Source: JARYGU01 sp033795365
Lineage (GTDB): Bacteria > Pseudomonadota > Alphaproteobacteria > Rhizobiales > Rhizobiaceae
Length of the DNA stretch: 64,000 bases
NCBI GenBank assembly: GCA_033795365.1
Contig: JARYGU010000025.1
Coordinates: forward strand, 1-64,000
Reading direction: 5' to 3'
In this document: positions 15,895-24,795 of the stretch, piece after piece
Position numbering within the stretch: the stretch's first letter is position 1
Layout: the number at the start of each line of letters is the position of its first letter
Program-made: the position numbers and the translations under genes
Notes under the pieces: model-generated
What the model saw: only the letters and a program-made list of their open reading frames with translations
The model's database searches: none
Told to the model about the DNA's origin: nothing

Positions 15895-16695
15895 ATGTCA
15901 TTGTCCACCCGCATAGCACCGCATCTTCCCTATCTGAGGCGGTTTTCCCGTGCCGTGACGGGTTCACAAACCTCGGGCGACGCTTATGTGGCCGCCATGC
16001 TCGAAGCGCTCGTTGCGGATATAACGCTCTATCCCGAGCGTTCCAATGACCGGATCAGCCTCTTTCGGCTGTATTGCACACTGTTCGACAACATCCAGAT
16101 AACCCTGCCGGACACGATTTCGCCCTTCGGCTGGGAGCGGCAGGCGGCCGCCAATCTCGCCAATGTACCCCCACCTGCCCGCAAGGCGTTCCTCCTCGTT
16201 GCCGTGGAGGGCTTCAATCTCGCCGAGAGCGCGGACATCATGGATGTTTCCGAAGAGGAGCTGGCCGCACTCCTGGACGAGGCGTCGAAGGACATCTCAA
16301 GCCAGGTCGCCACGGATATCCTCATCATCGAGGACGAACCGCTGATCGCCATGGACATCGAAGACATGGTCCGCAGTCTCGGCCATCGCGTCACCGGTAT
16401 CGCCCGCACCCATGCCGAAGCCGTCGATCTCTACCATCGTTCGCCGCCCGGCATGGTGCTTGCCGATATCCAGCTTGCCGACGGCAGCTCGGGCATCGAC
16501 GCCGTCAACGAAATCCTGAAGAACAGCAGCGTGCCGGTGATCTTCATCACCGCTTTCCCGGAACGTCTCCTGACGGGCGAGAAGCCGGAACCGGCCTTCC
16601 TCGTCACCAAGCCGTTCAACCCGGAAATGGTGAAGGCGCTCATCAGCCAGGCTCTCTTCTTCGACGAGCAGGCCCGCCTCCCGAAGACGGCCTGA
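15895..16695 (+). CDS. rsiB2: PhyR-type response regulator (sigma-factor mimic)
   Basis: The 266-residue protein has an EcfG-like sigma2/sigma4 mimic domain in residues 1 to about 135 (DAYVAAMLEALV; LVAVEGFNLAESADIMDVSEEEL) and a receiver domain from about 140 (ILIIEDEPLIAMDIEDM) with phosphoacceptor D191 in VLADIQL and the lysine in VTKPFNP. On phosphorylation it should bind NepR and free EcfG. It is divergent from the nepR gene, and ends before a strong terminator. A family-level PhyR call is secure; orthology to S. meliloti RsiB2 is inferred from the missing ecfG. Confidence 0.93.
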   Translation: MSLSTRIAPHLPYLRRFSRAVTGSQTSGDAYVAAMLEALVADITLYPERSNDRISLFRLYCTLFDNIQITLPDTISPFGWERQAAANLANVPPPARKAFLLVAVEGFNLAESADIMDVSEEELAALLDEASKDISSQVATDILIIEDEPLIAMDIEDMVRSLGHRVTGIARTHAEAVDLYHRSPPGMVLADIQLADGSSGIDAVNEILKNSSVPVIFITAFPERLLTGEKPEPAFLVTKPFNPEMVKALISQALFFDEQARLPKTA

Positions 16696-16760
16696 CAGCC
16701 GAGCCGCTCGAGAGAAAAGGGCTGGATCCATCCCAGCCCCGGCTTCAGTACCTATCGTCG

Positions 16761-16803
16761 CAAAAAATCGATCGCAGAGCCTAAGTTCTGCGATCGATTT
16801 TTG
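16761..16803. terminator. strong terminator after phyR
   Basis: CAAAAAATCGATCGCAGA pairs with TCTGCGATCGATTTTTG around an 8-base loop. The A-run on one side and T-run on the other make it active in both directions. Confidence 0.9.
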
Positions 16804-16910
16804 CATGTTCAACGATGTCGATTTCGTCGTGAATCGAAGGGCCGTGCGACAAGCGATGATGGGATCAATTCCAACCTTGTCATGGCAGGAAAAGTCGATA
16901 TGGTTGTACG

Positions 16911-17855
16911 ATGCAACCAACATCCTTTTCTCTTGTCGATCCTGTCAGAACCGCCTCGCGCCAGCTCGTCCGTGAACTCGGCTTCACGGGCGGCTCCTTT
17001 GCGGAAACCGATCTTTCCCCTTCCGCCGTCCATGCCTTGATCGAGATCGAGGCGCGGGACGGCATAACCGCGCATGATCTCGGCGCCCTTCTCCGCCTCG
17101 AAAAATCAAGCGTCAGCCGGATGTTGCGCAAGCTCGTCCTATCGGGCGACGTGGTGGAGACGGCAGCCGAGGCGGACAGCAGAAGCAAGCGCTTGTCGTT
17201 GAGCGTTTCCGGGCGGCGGCGTGTCGCGGCGATCCATGATTTTGCCCGTGCGCAGGTGGCCGGTGCATTGAATCGCCTTTCGCCCGGGCAAGAACAGACT
17301 GTGCTCGACGGACTGCGCCTCTATGCCGAGGCGCTGGGGAACGGCACAGGGTATCCTGGATCTTCCCGGATCGAAATCGTTTCCGGCTACCGAACCGGAC
17401 TGATCGCACGCATCACGCAGATGCACGCTCTCTACTACGCTCGAACGTCCGGTTTCGGCCAGCGGTTCGAATCCGTGGTCGCCGGCGGCCTGGCCGCCTT
17501 CTGCGACCGGCTGGACAATCCAAACAACGCGATCTGGGTGGCGATGCGGGGGTGCGAGATCGTCGGCTCCGTGGCCATCGATGGCGAGGATCTGGGACCG
17601 GGAACCGCGCATCTGCGCTGGTTCATCGTCGACGATGCTGTGCGCGGAGAAGGCATCGGGAAGACGCTTCTCGCCGCCGCGCTCGCCTTCGCCGATGGCG
17701 GCGGCTTTGCTGAAACGCATCTCTGGACGTTCTCGGGCCTTGGCGCCGCCCGCCGTCTTTACGAGGCAAACGGCTTCGCCTGCGTCGAGGAGTGTCCCGG
17801 CCACCAGTGGGGCAGCGAAGTATTGGAGCAGCGCTTCGTGAGAAGGAAGCCATGA
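16911..17855 (+). CDS. MarR-type regulator fused to GNAT acetyltransferase
   Basis: The 314-residue protein joins two domains. Residues 1 to about 145 form a MarR winged helix (DLGALLRLEKSSVSRMLRKLVLSGDV). Residues from about 155 to the end form a GNAT acetyltransferase with the acetyl-CoA motif RGEGIGKTLL and the C-terminal LYEANGF. Such fusions are known in many proteobacteria but their ligands and acetyl acceptors mostly are not. It stands alone between a strong terminator and a convergent RidA gene. Confidence 0.9.
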   Translation: MQPTSFSLVDPVRTASRQLVRELGFTGGSFAETDLSPSAVHALIEIEARDGITAHDLGALLRLEKSSVSRMLRKLVLSGDVVETAAEADSRSKRLSLSVSGRRRVAAIHDFARAQVAGALNRLSPGQEQTVLDGLRLYAEALGNGTGYPGSSRIEIVSGYRTGLIARITQMHALYYARTSGFGQRFESVVAGGLAAFCDRLDNPNNAIWVAMRGCEIVGSVAIDGEDLGPGTAHLRWFIVDDAVRGEGIGKTLLAAALAFADGGGFAETHLWTFSGLGAARRLYEANGFACVEECPGHQWGSEVLEQRFVRRKP

Positions 17856-17915
17856 CGCTTGGCCTCATGCGCCTGAACAAGAAAACGAGCCGCGTCAGAA
17901 AATTCGGCAAATCAA

Positions 17916-17944
17916 CCCGCTCGCAACGTCCTGTTGCGGGCGGG
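17916..17944. terminator. hairpin between the convergent MarR-GNAT and RidA genes
   Basis: A 12-base stem with one wobble (CCCGCTCGCAAC against GTTGCGGGCGGG) and a 5-base loop. There is no clear T-run, so termination is only suggested by its place between convergent genes. Confidence 0.4.
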
Positions 17945-18019
17945 TACGGCGGCTGGTGAGCGGCTCGATCGGCGTAGGCTTGGCGGATCGATCGACCCTT
18001 TTCATTTGGTCTGCTGCCG

Positions 18020-18367
18020 TCAGGCCTGCGCGGCGACCACGATGACCTCTACCAGGTATTCCGGAGCGGCAAGCTTGGATTCGCCGGTCGCGCGCGCCGG
18101 AGCGTGTCCCGGAGCGACCCAGGCATCCCAGACCGCGTTCATCTTCGAAAAATCGGCTATGTCGGCAAGCCAGATCTGCGCCGAGAGGATACGGGTCTTG
18201 TCGCTGCCGGCGAGCGCCAGAAGGCGGTCGACCTCGGCCAGCGCCTGGCGAGTCTGGGTGGCGACATCATGGCCCGCCTCACCGACCTGGCCGGCAAGAT
18301 AGACGATCCCATTATGTACGACGGCCTGACTCATGCGCGGGCCGGTTTCAAAGCGTTTGATATCCAT
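18020..18367 (-). CDS. RidA/YjgF/Rid family protein
   Basis: The 115-residue protein belongs to the Rid family, which hydrolyses reactive enamine/imine intermediates of PLP enzymes. Features are MDIKRFETGPRMSQAVVHNG at the start and the C-terminal YLVEVIVVAA strand. The arginine expected in RidA proper (R105 region, usually near PELLVEI with a nearby R) is not obvious, so it may belong to another Rid subgroup. The start at 18367 has AGGAACGA upstream; an earlier in-frame ATG would add 19 residues without support. Confidence 0.88.
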   Translation of the reverse strand: MDIKRFETGPRMSQAVVHNGIVYLAGQVGEAGHDVATQTRQALAEVDRLLALAGSDKTRILSAQIWLADIADFSKMNAVWDAWVAPGHAPARATGESKLAAPEYLVEVIVVAAQA

Positions 18368-18507
18368 TGTTCGTTCCTGACAGCTTGTGAATTGCGATGG
18401 AGCGGACATCCGAGGGAGCCGCATACTATCCGCCTGAGAGGCTTTACCGGCGGCGCGTGACGTCTATACGACCCCGACGTGCCCGATGCCAAGTGTCGGA
18501 GCGAATA

Positions 18508-18862
18508 TTATGGCGCCAATCCGGCAATACCGGCCAAACCGTTCTCGACGATCCTTTCCACCGCCGCATCGATGTCGACCGTCACCGCGCCGGGTTCGCC
18601 GGACGGATCCTCCAGCGTCGCAAGCTGGCTGTCGAGCAGGCTGACCGGCATGAAATGACCCGCGCGCGCCGCCATGCGCTCCACCAGCAGCGCGCGGCTG
18701 CCCCTCAGGAAGACAAAGGCGATCTTGCCGCCTGCCGCAAGCCGCAGCCGGTCGCAATAGGTTTTCTTCAGCGCCGAGCAGAAGACAACCTTCCGCAACC
18801 GACGTCTTGCCGCAACCGCTGACGCCCATGACGACGACTGCTTTCGTATTTTCCAACTGCAT
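18508..18862 (-). pseudogene. gntK: gluconokinase gene with internal deletion and frameshift
   Basis: The first 25 residues (MQLENTKAVVVMGVSGCGKT, then SVAEG) are the P-loop start of GntK. About 50-55 residues expected next are missing, and the sequence resumes in another frame with the C-terminal half (CSALKKTYCDRLRLAAGG ... MPVSLLDSQLATLEDPSGEPG ... VDIDAAVERIVENGL). The break lies near 18785-18800. The whole is 355 bases against about 510 for an intact gene. It follows dppF by 21 bases. Gluconate phosphorylation must depend on another gene, if it occurs. Confidence 0.85.
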
Positions 18863-18883
18863 GCCTGCTCTTTCGTTCAGCCG

Positions 18884-19840
18884 CTACCGTTCGAGCGGAT
18901 GGTAGCAGGCATAGACATGCGTCTTACTTCCCTCAAGGGGCGGCATCTCCTGCCGGCATATGTCGGTTGCCCGCCAGCAGCGCGGGTTGAACGGGCAGCC
19001 CGAGGGAGGGTTCAGCGGCGACGGCAGTTCCCCCTGAAGCTGAATGCGCTGGCGCTTTCCTTCGGGATCGGCGACCGGCGTCGCCGACAGCAGTGCCGCC
19101 GTGTAGGGATGGCGCGGATTGGCGAAGACCTCCTCCGCCCTGCCCATCTCCACCGGCCGGCCGAGATACATCACCATGACCTCGTCGGCGATGTGGCGCA
19201 CGACGGAAAGGCCATGCGAGATGAAGAGATAGGCAAGCCCCATCTCCTTCTGCAGGTCCATGAGAAGGTTCAGCACCTGCGCCTGTATGGAGAGATCGAG
19301 CGCGGAGACCGGCTCGTCCAGCACCAGCACCTTCGGACGCAGCATCAGCGCGCGGGCGATCGCGATGCGCTGGCGCTGACCGCCGGAGAACATGTGCGGG
19401 TAGCGGTCGTAATGCTCCGGCCGCAGGCCAACCTTCGCCATCATCTCCTCCACCTTGCGGCGGCGGGTGGCGGCATCGTCCTTCGTGTTGATGACCAGCG
19501 GCTCCTCCAGAATGGTGCCGACCTTCTGGCGCGGATTGAGCGAGCCGTAGGGGTTCTGGAAGACGATCTGCACGAGGCTTCTCAGCGAACGATCGCCGAC
19601 GCGCGCCGGCTTGCCGTCGATCAGGAGCTCACCGCCGCTCGGATCCTCGATCATCGTGACGAGGCGGGCGAGCGTCGACTTTCCGCAGCCCGATTCGCCC
19701 ACCACCGCCAGCGTCCTGCCGGACTGCAGGCTGAAGGTGACGCCGTTCAGCGCGCGCACCGTGGCGGCGGGTTTGAACATCCCGCGCGAGACGGAATAGA
19801 AACGGGAAAGGTCCCTTCCCTGAAGCACGGTCTCGCTCAT
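18884..19840 (-). CDS. dppF: dipeptide ABC transporter ATP-binding protein DppF
   Basis: The 318-residue ATPase has Walker A GESGCGKST, the signature FSGGQRQRIAIARAL and Walker B VLVLDEPVSALD, then the oligopeptide/dipeptide C-terminal extension with the cysteine motif CPFNPRCWRATDIC. It is paired with DppD as the second ATPase of a peptide importer. Its ATG overlaps the dppD stop (TAATG). Start MSETVLQGRDLSRFY gives the family length. Confidence 0.93.
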   Translation of the reverse strand: MSETVLQGRDLSRFYSVSRGMFKPAATVRALNGVTFSLQSGRTLAVVGESGCGKSTLARLVTMIEDPSGGELLIDGKPARVGDRSLRSLVQIVFQNPYGSLNPRQKVGTILEEPLVINTKDDAATRRRKVEEMMAKVGLRPEHYDRYPHMFSGGQRQRIAIARALMLRPKVLVLDEPVSALDLSIQAQVLNLLMDLQKEMGLAYLFISHGLSVVRHIADEVMVMYLGRPVEMGRAEEVFANPRHPYTAALLSATPVADPEGKRQRIQLQGELPSPLNPPSGCPFNPRCWRATDICRQEMPPLEGSKTHVYACYHPLER

Positions 19841-20853
19841 TACACGGTCTCCTCTGCCAGGACGGCGACAGGGCCGGGATGATGCAGCGGGACACCCCTC
19901 ACCAGGGGATAGTTGCACAGCGCATTGCCGAACTCCGCCCCCTGCAATGCGACCGACCGCCTGCAGACGTCGGTCGCGTAAGGACAGCGCGGTGAGAACA
20001 GACAGCCCGTCGGCCGGTCGTGCTGGCCGGGCACCACACCCGGAATCGACGGCAACCGGCCGCCGACGGTCGCGCGTTCCGGCAGCGACGACAGCAGCGC
20101 TGCCGTATAGGGATGATGCGGATCGGCGAAGAGGTCGCGGACAGGCTGTTCCTCCACCTTCTGACCGGCATATTGGACCTGGACGCGCTCGGCCGTCTCG
20201 GCCACGACGCCCATGTCGTGCGTGATCAGCACCAGCGCCATGCCCTTTTCCCGCTGCAGGCGGACGAGCAGGTCGAGGATCTGCGCCTGGATCGTCACGT
20301 CGAGCGCCGTCGTCGGCTCGTCGGCGATCAGGAGCTTCGGATTGCAGGCGAGCGCCATGGCGATCATCACGCGCTGGCTCATGCCGCCCGACATCTGGTG
20401 CGGGAAGTTCGACAGACGATCCTCGGGCGCGGGAATGCCGACGAGCCGGAGGAGCTCGATCGAACGCTGCCGCCGTTCGGCACGACCGAGCCCCATATGG
20501 ATGCGCAAGGTCTCGCCGAGCTGGAACCCGACCGTGAAGCACGGATTGAGGCTCGACATCGGTTCCTGGAAGATCATCGCCATATCCTTGCCGATGATCT
20601 TGCGGCGCTGGCGGCCAGAAAGTCCGAGCAGATCGATGCCGTCGAAGGCCATGCGATCGGCGGTGATCTTCGCCGTCCACGGCAGAAGGCCCATGACGGC
20701 GAGCATCGAGACGGATTTTCCGGAACCGGATTCGCCGACGATCGACAGGATCTCGCCCTTGTCGCAGGTGAGCGAAACCCCGTCCACCGCCCGGAACGGG
20801 CCGGAGGACGTTTCGAATTCGACGGTGAGGTTCTTTATATCGAGAAGGGGCAT
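19840..20853 (-). CDS. dppD: dipeptide ABC transporter ATP-binding protein DppD
   Basis: The 337-residue ATPase carries Walker A GESGSGKSV, the signature MSGGMSQRVMIAMAL, Walker B LLIADEPTTALD, and a C-terminal oligo/dipeptide-transport motif with CLFSPRCPYATDVC. It energises uptake with DppF. Its start overlaps the dppC stop by 1 base (TAATG) and its stop overlaps the dppF start, so the genes are coupled. Confidence 0.93.
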   Translation of the reverse strand: MPLLDIKNLTVEFETSSGPFRAVDGVSLTCDKGEILSIVGESGSGKSVSMLAVMGLLPWTAKITADRMAFDGIDLLGLSGRQRRKIIGKDMAMIFQEPMSSLNPCFTVGFQLGETLRIHMGLGRAERRQRSIELLRLVGIPAPEDRLSNFPHQMSGGMSQRVMIAMALACNPKLLIADEPTTALDVTIQAQILDLLVRLQREKGMALVLITHDMGVVAETAERVQVQYAGQKVEEQPVRDLFADPHHPYTAALLSSLPERATVGGRLPSIPGVVPGQHDRPTGCLFSPRCPYATDVCRRSVALQGAEFGNALCNYPLVRGVPLHHPGPVAVLAEETV

Positions 20854-21773
20854 TACGACCTCTTCAGCTTGGGATCGAGAGCGTCGCGCAGGCCGTCGCC
20901 CATCAGGTTGATGGCCAGCACGGTAATGAGGATGGCAAGGCCTGGGAAGGTCACGACCCACCAGGCGCGCTGGATGAATTCGCGCGCTTCCGCAAGCATC
21001 GTTCCCCATTCCGGCGTCGGCGGCTGCGCGCCCATGCCGAGGAAGCCGAGTGCCGCTGCGTCGAGGATCGCGGCGGAGAAGGCAAGCGTCGCCTGGACGA
21101 TCAGCGGCGCCAGACAGTTCGGCAGGATGGTGCGGAACATCAGCCTCAGCGTGCCGGCGCCGGCGACCTGCGAACCGATGACATATTCCTTGTTGCGCTC
21201 CGTCATCACCGAGGCGCGGGTAAGGCGTACGAAATGCGGCTGGTTGACCAGCGAGATCGCGATCATCGCGTTGAGCAGCCCCGGTCCGAGCACCGCGACG
21301 AGCACCAGCGCCAGAAGCAGCGACGGAAAGGCCAGGATGATATCCATGATGCGCATGATGAACGTGTCGATCTTGCCGCGGAAATATCCGGCGACGAGGC
21401 CGACCAGCACGCCGGCCATCACCGAGAGCGTCACGACGACGAGCCCTATGAAGAGCGAGAAACGCGCGCCGTAGATCAAGCGTGAGAGGATGTCGCGGCC
21501 GACCGCGTCGGTGCCCAGGATATGGCCCCAGCTTCCGCCCTCCTGCCAGACCGGCGGCATCAGGAGAAGCTCGCGATTCTGGATGCTTGGGCTGTGCGGC
21601 GCGACCAGGGGCGCCGCAAGAGCGACGACGAGGATGACGAGGAACAGGACGAGCCCTATCACAGCACCCTTGTTGCGGGAGAAGTAATACCAGAATTCCG
21701 CAAGGCCGGACGGCGGGGCGGAACTGCCGGACGCGATGACGGTCTCGGCGGATTTCGTTTCGACTGCGCTCAT
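20853..21773 (-). CDS. dppC: dipeptide ABC transporter permease DppC
   Basis: The 306-residue permease has a cytoplasmic N-terminus, a first membrane segment at about 35-57 (GAVIGLVLFLVILVVALAAPL), the LGTDAVGRDILSRLIYGAR motif typical of DppC/OppC, and five further membrane segments. The coupling loop is GSQVAGAGTLRLMFRTILPN. It follows dppB by 8 bases. Confidence 0.94.
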   Translation of the reverse strand: MSAVETKSAETVIASGSSAPPSGLAEFWYYFSRNKGAVIGLVLFLVILVVALAAPLVAPHSPSIQNRELLLMPPVWQEGGSWGHILGTDAVGRDILSRLIYGARFSLFIGLVVVTLSVMAGVLVGLVAGYFRGKIDTFIMRIMDIILAFPSLLLALVLVAVLGPGLLNAMIAISLVNQPHFVRLTRASVMTERNKEYVIGSQVAGAGTLRLMFRTILPNCLAPLIVQATLAFSAAILDAAALGFLGMGAQPPTPEWGTMLAEAREFIQRAWWVVTFPGLAILITVLAINLMGDGLRDALDPKLKRS

Positions 21774-21781
21774 GACCGCTC

Positions 21782-22786
21782 CTATCGCCTGATACGCGGA
21801 TTGACGAGCCCGTAGAGCAGGTCAACGATGAGGTTGACGACCATGATGACCAGGGCGATCAGCATCAGTCCGCCCTGCACGACGGCATAGTCGCGCTTGA
21901 AGACGGAATCGACCATCCATTTTCCGATGCCCGGCCAGGAGAAGATCGTCTCCGTCAGGATCGCACCGGCCAAAAGCACGCCGATCTGCAGCCCGATCGT
22001 GGTGATGACCGGGATCATGGCATTGCGAAGCGCATGCACGCCGATCACGCGGAAGGGCGCGAGCCCCTTCGAACGGGCCGTTCGCACGTAGTCCTCGCCC
22101 AATACCTCCAGCATGGCCGAGCGGGTCTGGCGTGCAATGACCGCAAGCGGGATCGTCGCGAGCACGACGGTCGGCAGGATGAGATAGGTGACGGCGGACT
22201 TGAACGCGCCGGATTGCCCCGAAAGCAGGCTGTCGATCAGCATGAAGCCGGTGACCGGCGGAAAGAAATACATGAACGAGATGCGGCCCGAGACCGGCGT
22301 CCATTGCAGGTAGCCGGAGAAGAAGATGATGAGCAGCAGCCCCCACCAGAAAATCGGCATCGAGTAGCCGACCAGCGCCACGCCCATGATCGTCTGATCG
22401 AGCCAGGTCCCCCGCTTGACGGCGGCAAACACGCCGGCAGGGATGCCAAGACAGATCGCCAGGAGGATGGCACAGATCGACAGCTCGAGCGTCGCCGGGA
22501 AAAGACTCATGAATTCGTCGATCACCGGTCTCTTGGTGACGATCGAACTGCCGAAGTCACCGGTCAGGAGGCCGCCGAGGTAATCGAAATACTGAACAAA
22601 CATGGGACGGTCGAGGCCGAGCTGGTTCATGAGCTCGGCGTGCCGCTCCGGGGACATCACCCGCTCCCCGGACATCAGCATGACCGGATCTCCCGGCAAA
22701 AGCCGGATGAACGAGAAGGCGATGAGCGAAACACCCAGGAATGTGGGTATCAGGACGGCAAGCCGCCCGAAAACGAAACGCAACAT
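21782..22786 (-). CDS. dppB: dipeptide ABC transporter permease DppB
   Basis: The 334-residue permease starts MLRFVFGRLAVLIPTFLGVS and has the family motif FSFIRLLPGDPV and the coupling loop EDYVRTARSKGLAPFRVIGVHALRN split over the fourth cytoplasmic region. Five further membrane segments are apparent. The ATG at 22786 is the standard start. It lies about 107 bases after dppA, with a strong hairpin between. Confidence 0.94.
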   Translation of the reverse strand: MLRFVFGRLAVLIPTFLGVSLIAFSFIRLLPGDPVMLMSGERVMSPERHAELMNQLGLDRPMFVQYFDYLGGLLTGDFGSSIVTKRPVIDEFMSLFPATLELSICAILLAICLGIPAGVFAAVKRGTWLDQTIMGVALVGYSMPIFWWGLLLIIFFSGYLQWTPVSGRISFMYFFPPVTGFMLIDSLLSGQSGAFKSAVTYLILPTVVLATIPLAVIARQTRSAMLEVLGEDYVRTARSKGLAPFRVIGVHALRNAMIPVITTIGLQIGVLLAGAILTETIFSWPGIGKWMVDSVFKRDYAVVQGGLMLIALVIMVVNLIVDLLYGLVNPRIRR

Positions 22787-22808
22787 GGGAGCCAAATTCC
22801 CTTTAGCA

Positions 22809-22839
22809 TCCGGCGGCCCGATGAGTTCGGGCCGCCGGA
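22809..22839 (-). other. intercistronic hairpin between dppA and dppB
   Basis: TCCGGCGGCCCGA and TCGGGCCGCCGGA form a perfect 13-base stem with a 5-base loop. No T-run follows on the coding (minus) strand. Such hairpins after binding-protein genes usually protect that mRNA or reduce readthrough so the binding protein is made in excess. Confidence 0.7.
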
Positions 22840-22893
22840 ATCGATACGCTCTTTGCGGCGTATAGGTTATTGTTCTTACTCTTACTCGACCTG

Positions 22894-24489
22894 TTACTCG
22901 GCGATGTCCACGCCGTCGAAACGGTGGATTCCGAGCGGATCCTGCACGAAGCCGGAAACCTTCTTGCTCATCGGAATGGAAACGATCGAATGGTCGAGCG
23001 TATTCCAGGGTGCCTCGCGCTTGAAGATGACCTGGGCTTCCTCGTAGAGCTTCGTACGCTCCGCGACATCGGCGGTTTCCTTCGCCTTCGTCATCAGGGC
23101 GTCGAATTCCTGGTTGCACCACTGCGCACGGTTGTTGCCGCCGACGGCATCACAGCCGAGCAAGGTATCGAGGAAGTTGTCCGGATCGCCGTTGTCGCCG
23201 GTCCAGCCGAGGATGACCGCACCGTCGCGGTTCTTGTCGGAGGAAAGCTTCAGATACTCGGCCCATTCATAGGAAACGATCTCGACTTCCACTCCGACCT
23301 TGGCAAGGTCCGCCTGGATGAGCTCGGCGGCGCGGCGCGCGTTGAGCATGTAGGGCCGCGCGACAGGCATCGCCCAGACCTTCATCTTCAGGCCCGAGAC
23401 GCCGGCCTCTTCGAGCATCTTCTTCGCCGCCTCCGGATCGTATTTGTCATCCTCGACGGCATTGTTATAGGACCACATCGTCGGCGGGATCGGGTTTTTC
23501 GCGACCGTTGCCGCGCCCTGGAAGACCGCATCGACGATCGCCTGCTTGTTCACGGCCATGTTCAGCGCCTTGCGGACTTCCGCCTTGTCGAACGGAGCGA
23601 CCAGCGTGTTGTAGGCGAGATAGGCGACGTTGAGGCCCTCCTCCTCCAGCACGGTGAGGTTCGGATCGTTTTTCAGTTCCGGGACATCCGCCGCGTTCGG
23701 ATAAGGCATGATGTGGCATTCGCCGGCCTTCAGCTTCTGCGCCCGCACCGCCGCATCGGTGGTGATCGCGAAGACGAGGTCGTCGATCGGCTGCTTGCCG
23801 TTCCAGTAGTCCGGATTGGCCTTGTAACGGATCGCGGCGTCGGTCTGATAGGCGACGAAGGTGAACGGGCCGGTACCGAGCGGCTGCTGGTTCATCAGCT
23901 CCATCTTGCCGTCGGCCTGCAGCTTGTCGGCATATTCCTTGGAGAGGATGGACGCAAAGTCCATGCCGAGATTGGCAAGGAACGGCGCTTCCGGACGGTT
24001 GAGCACGAATTTCACCGTCAGGTCGTCAACTTTCTCGATCGACTTGATGAGTTCGGGAAAACCCATGCCGGAGAAGTATTCCCACGCGGCGCCGGCAACA
24101 TATTTATGCCAGGGGTTGTCGTCCTTGTACTGGCGCTCGAAGGAGAAGATCACGTCGTCGGCGTTCAGTTCGCGGGTCGGAGTGAAGTAGTCCGTGGTCT
24201 GGAATTTCACGCCCGAACGCAGCTTGAACGTATATTCCGTGCCGTCGTCCGAAACCGACCAGCTTTCCGCCAGGCCCGGTTCGATTTCCGTGCTGCCATG
24301 CTTGAATTCGACCAGGCGGTTATAGACCGTTCGCGACGCGGCATCGAAGGTCGTGCCGGCCGTATAGAGGGCCACATCGAAGCCTTCCGGCGATCCCTCG
24401 GAACAGTAGACGAGCGTCTTCGACCAGGCGGCCGAAGCCATCATGGAGGCGAGCGCGGTCGCCGCGAGAAGAGTGGTCAGTTTTTTCAT
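22894..24489 (-). CDS. dppA: dipeptide ABC transporter substrate-binding protein DppA
   Basis: The 531-residue periplasmic protein has a signal peptide (MKKLTTLLAATALASMMASA, cleavage near AWSK) and the cluster C SBP_bac_5 fold. Recognisable stretches are LVYCSEGSPEGFD, NRLVEF and PLGTGPF. It captures peptides (possibly also haem precursors, as in other DppA proteins) for DppBCDF. The start at 24489 is the one that exposes the signal peptide. It is read leftwards, divergent from the LuxR-type gene. Confidence 0.94.
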   Translation of the reverse strand: MKKLTTLLAATALASMMASAAWSKTLVYCSEGSPEGFDVALYTAGTTFDAASRTVYNRLVEFKHGSTEIEPGLAESWSVSDDGTEYTFKLRSGVKFQTTDYFTPTRELNADDVIFSFERQYKDDNPWHKYVAGAAWEYFSGMGFPELIKSIEKVDDLTVKFVLNRPEAPFLANLGMDFASILSKEYADKLQADGKMELMNQQPLGTGPFTFVAYQTDAAIRYKANPDYWNGKQPIDDLVFAITTDAAVRAQKLKAGECHIMPYPNAADVPELKNDPNLTVLEEEGLNVAYLAYNTLVAPFDKAEVRKALNMAVNKQAIVDAVFQGAATVAKNPIPPTMWSYNNAVEDDKYDPEAAKKMLEEAGVSGLKMKVWAMPVARPYMLNARRAAELIQADLAKVGVEVEIVSYEWAEYLKLSSDKNRDGAVILGWTGDNGDPDNFLDTLLGCDAVGGNNRAQWCNQEFDALMTKAKETADVAERTKLYEEAQVIFKREAPWNTLDHSIVSIPMSKKVSGFVQDPLGIHRFDGVDIAE

Positions 24490-24795
24490 AACGAGCTTCC
24501 CAGATTTGTTTTTATTCTCTTGTTCCAGACGCGGTCGCTTGGCGCCCCGGTCTTGCGCGGATGGAACGATATTTGCCGCTGGAATGCAATAAGTTCGGGC
24601 AAAAATTTGTCCAAATGGAAAAATCCCGGAAAACCGTGCTTCCACAGGAATCCCCCGCCTCGAATCGCCTTGAAAGCCGGCAAGCCGCTCAACGCAAAAA
24701 ACCCGAAGGGTTCGGTAAAATCCGCGTCATGACCTTTGCCGCGGGGAATTGCGGCGCTAGATTTGAACAGGTGGTTTGATCAAGGTTAAGGCCGC
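24490..24795. other. 306-base divergent region between dppA and the luxR-type gene
   Basis: This gap must hold promoters for dppA (leftwards) and the luxR-type gene (rightwards). I see no strong inverted repeat, lux-box-like palindrome or RNA element in it. Confidence 0.5.
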
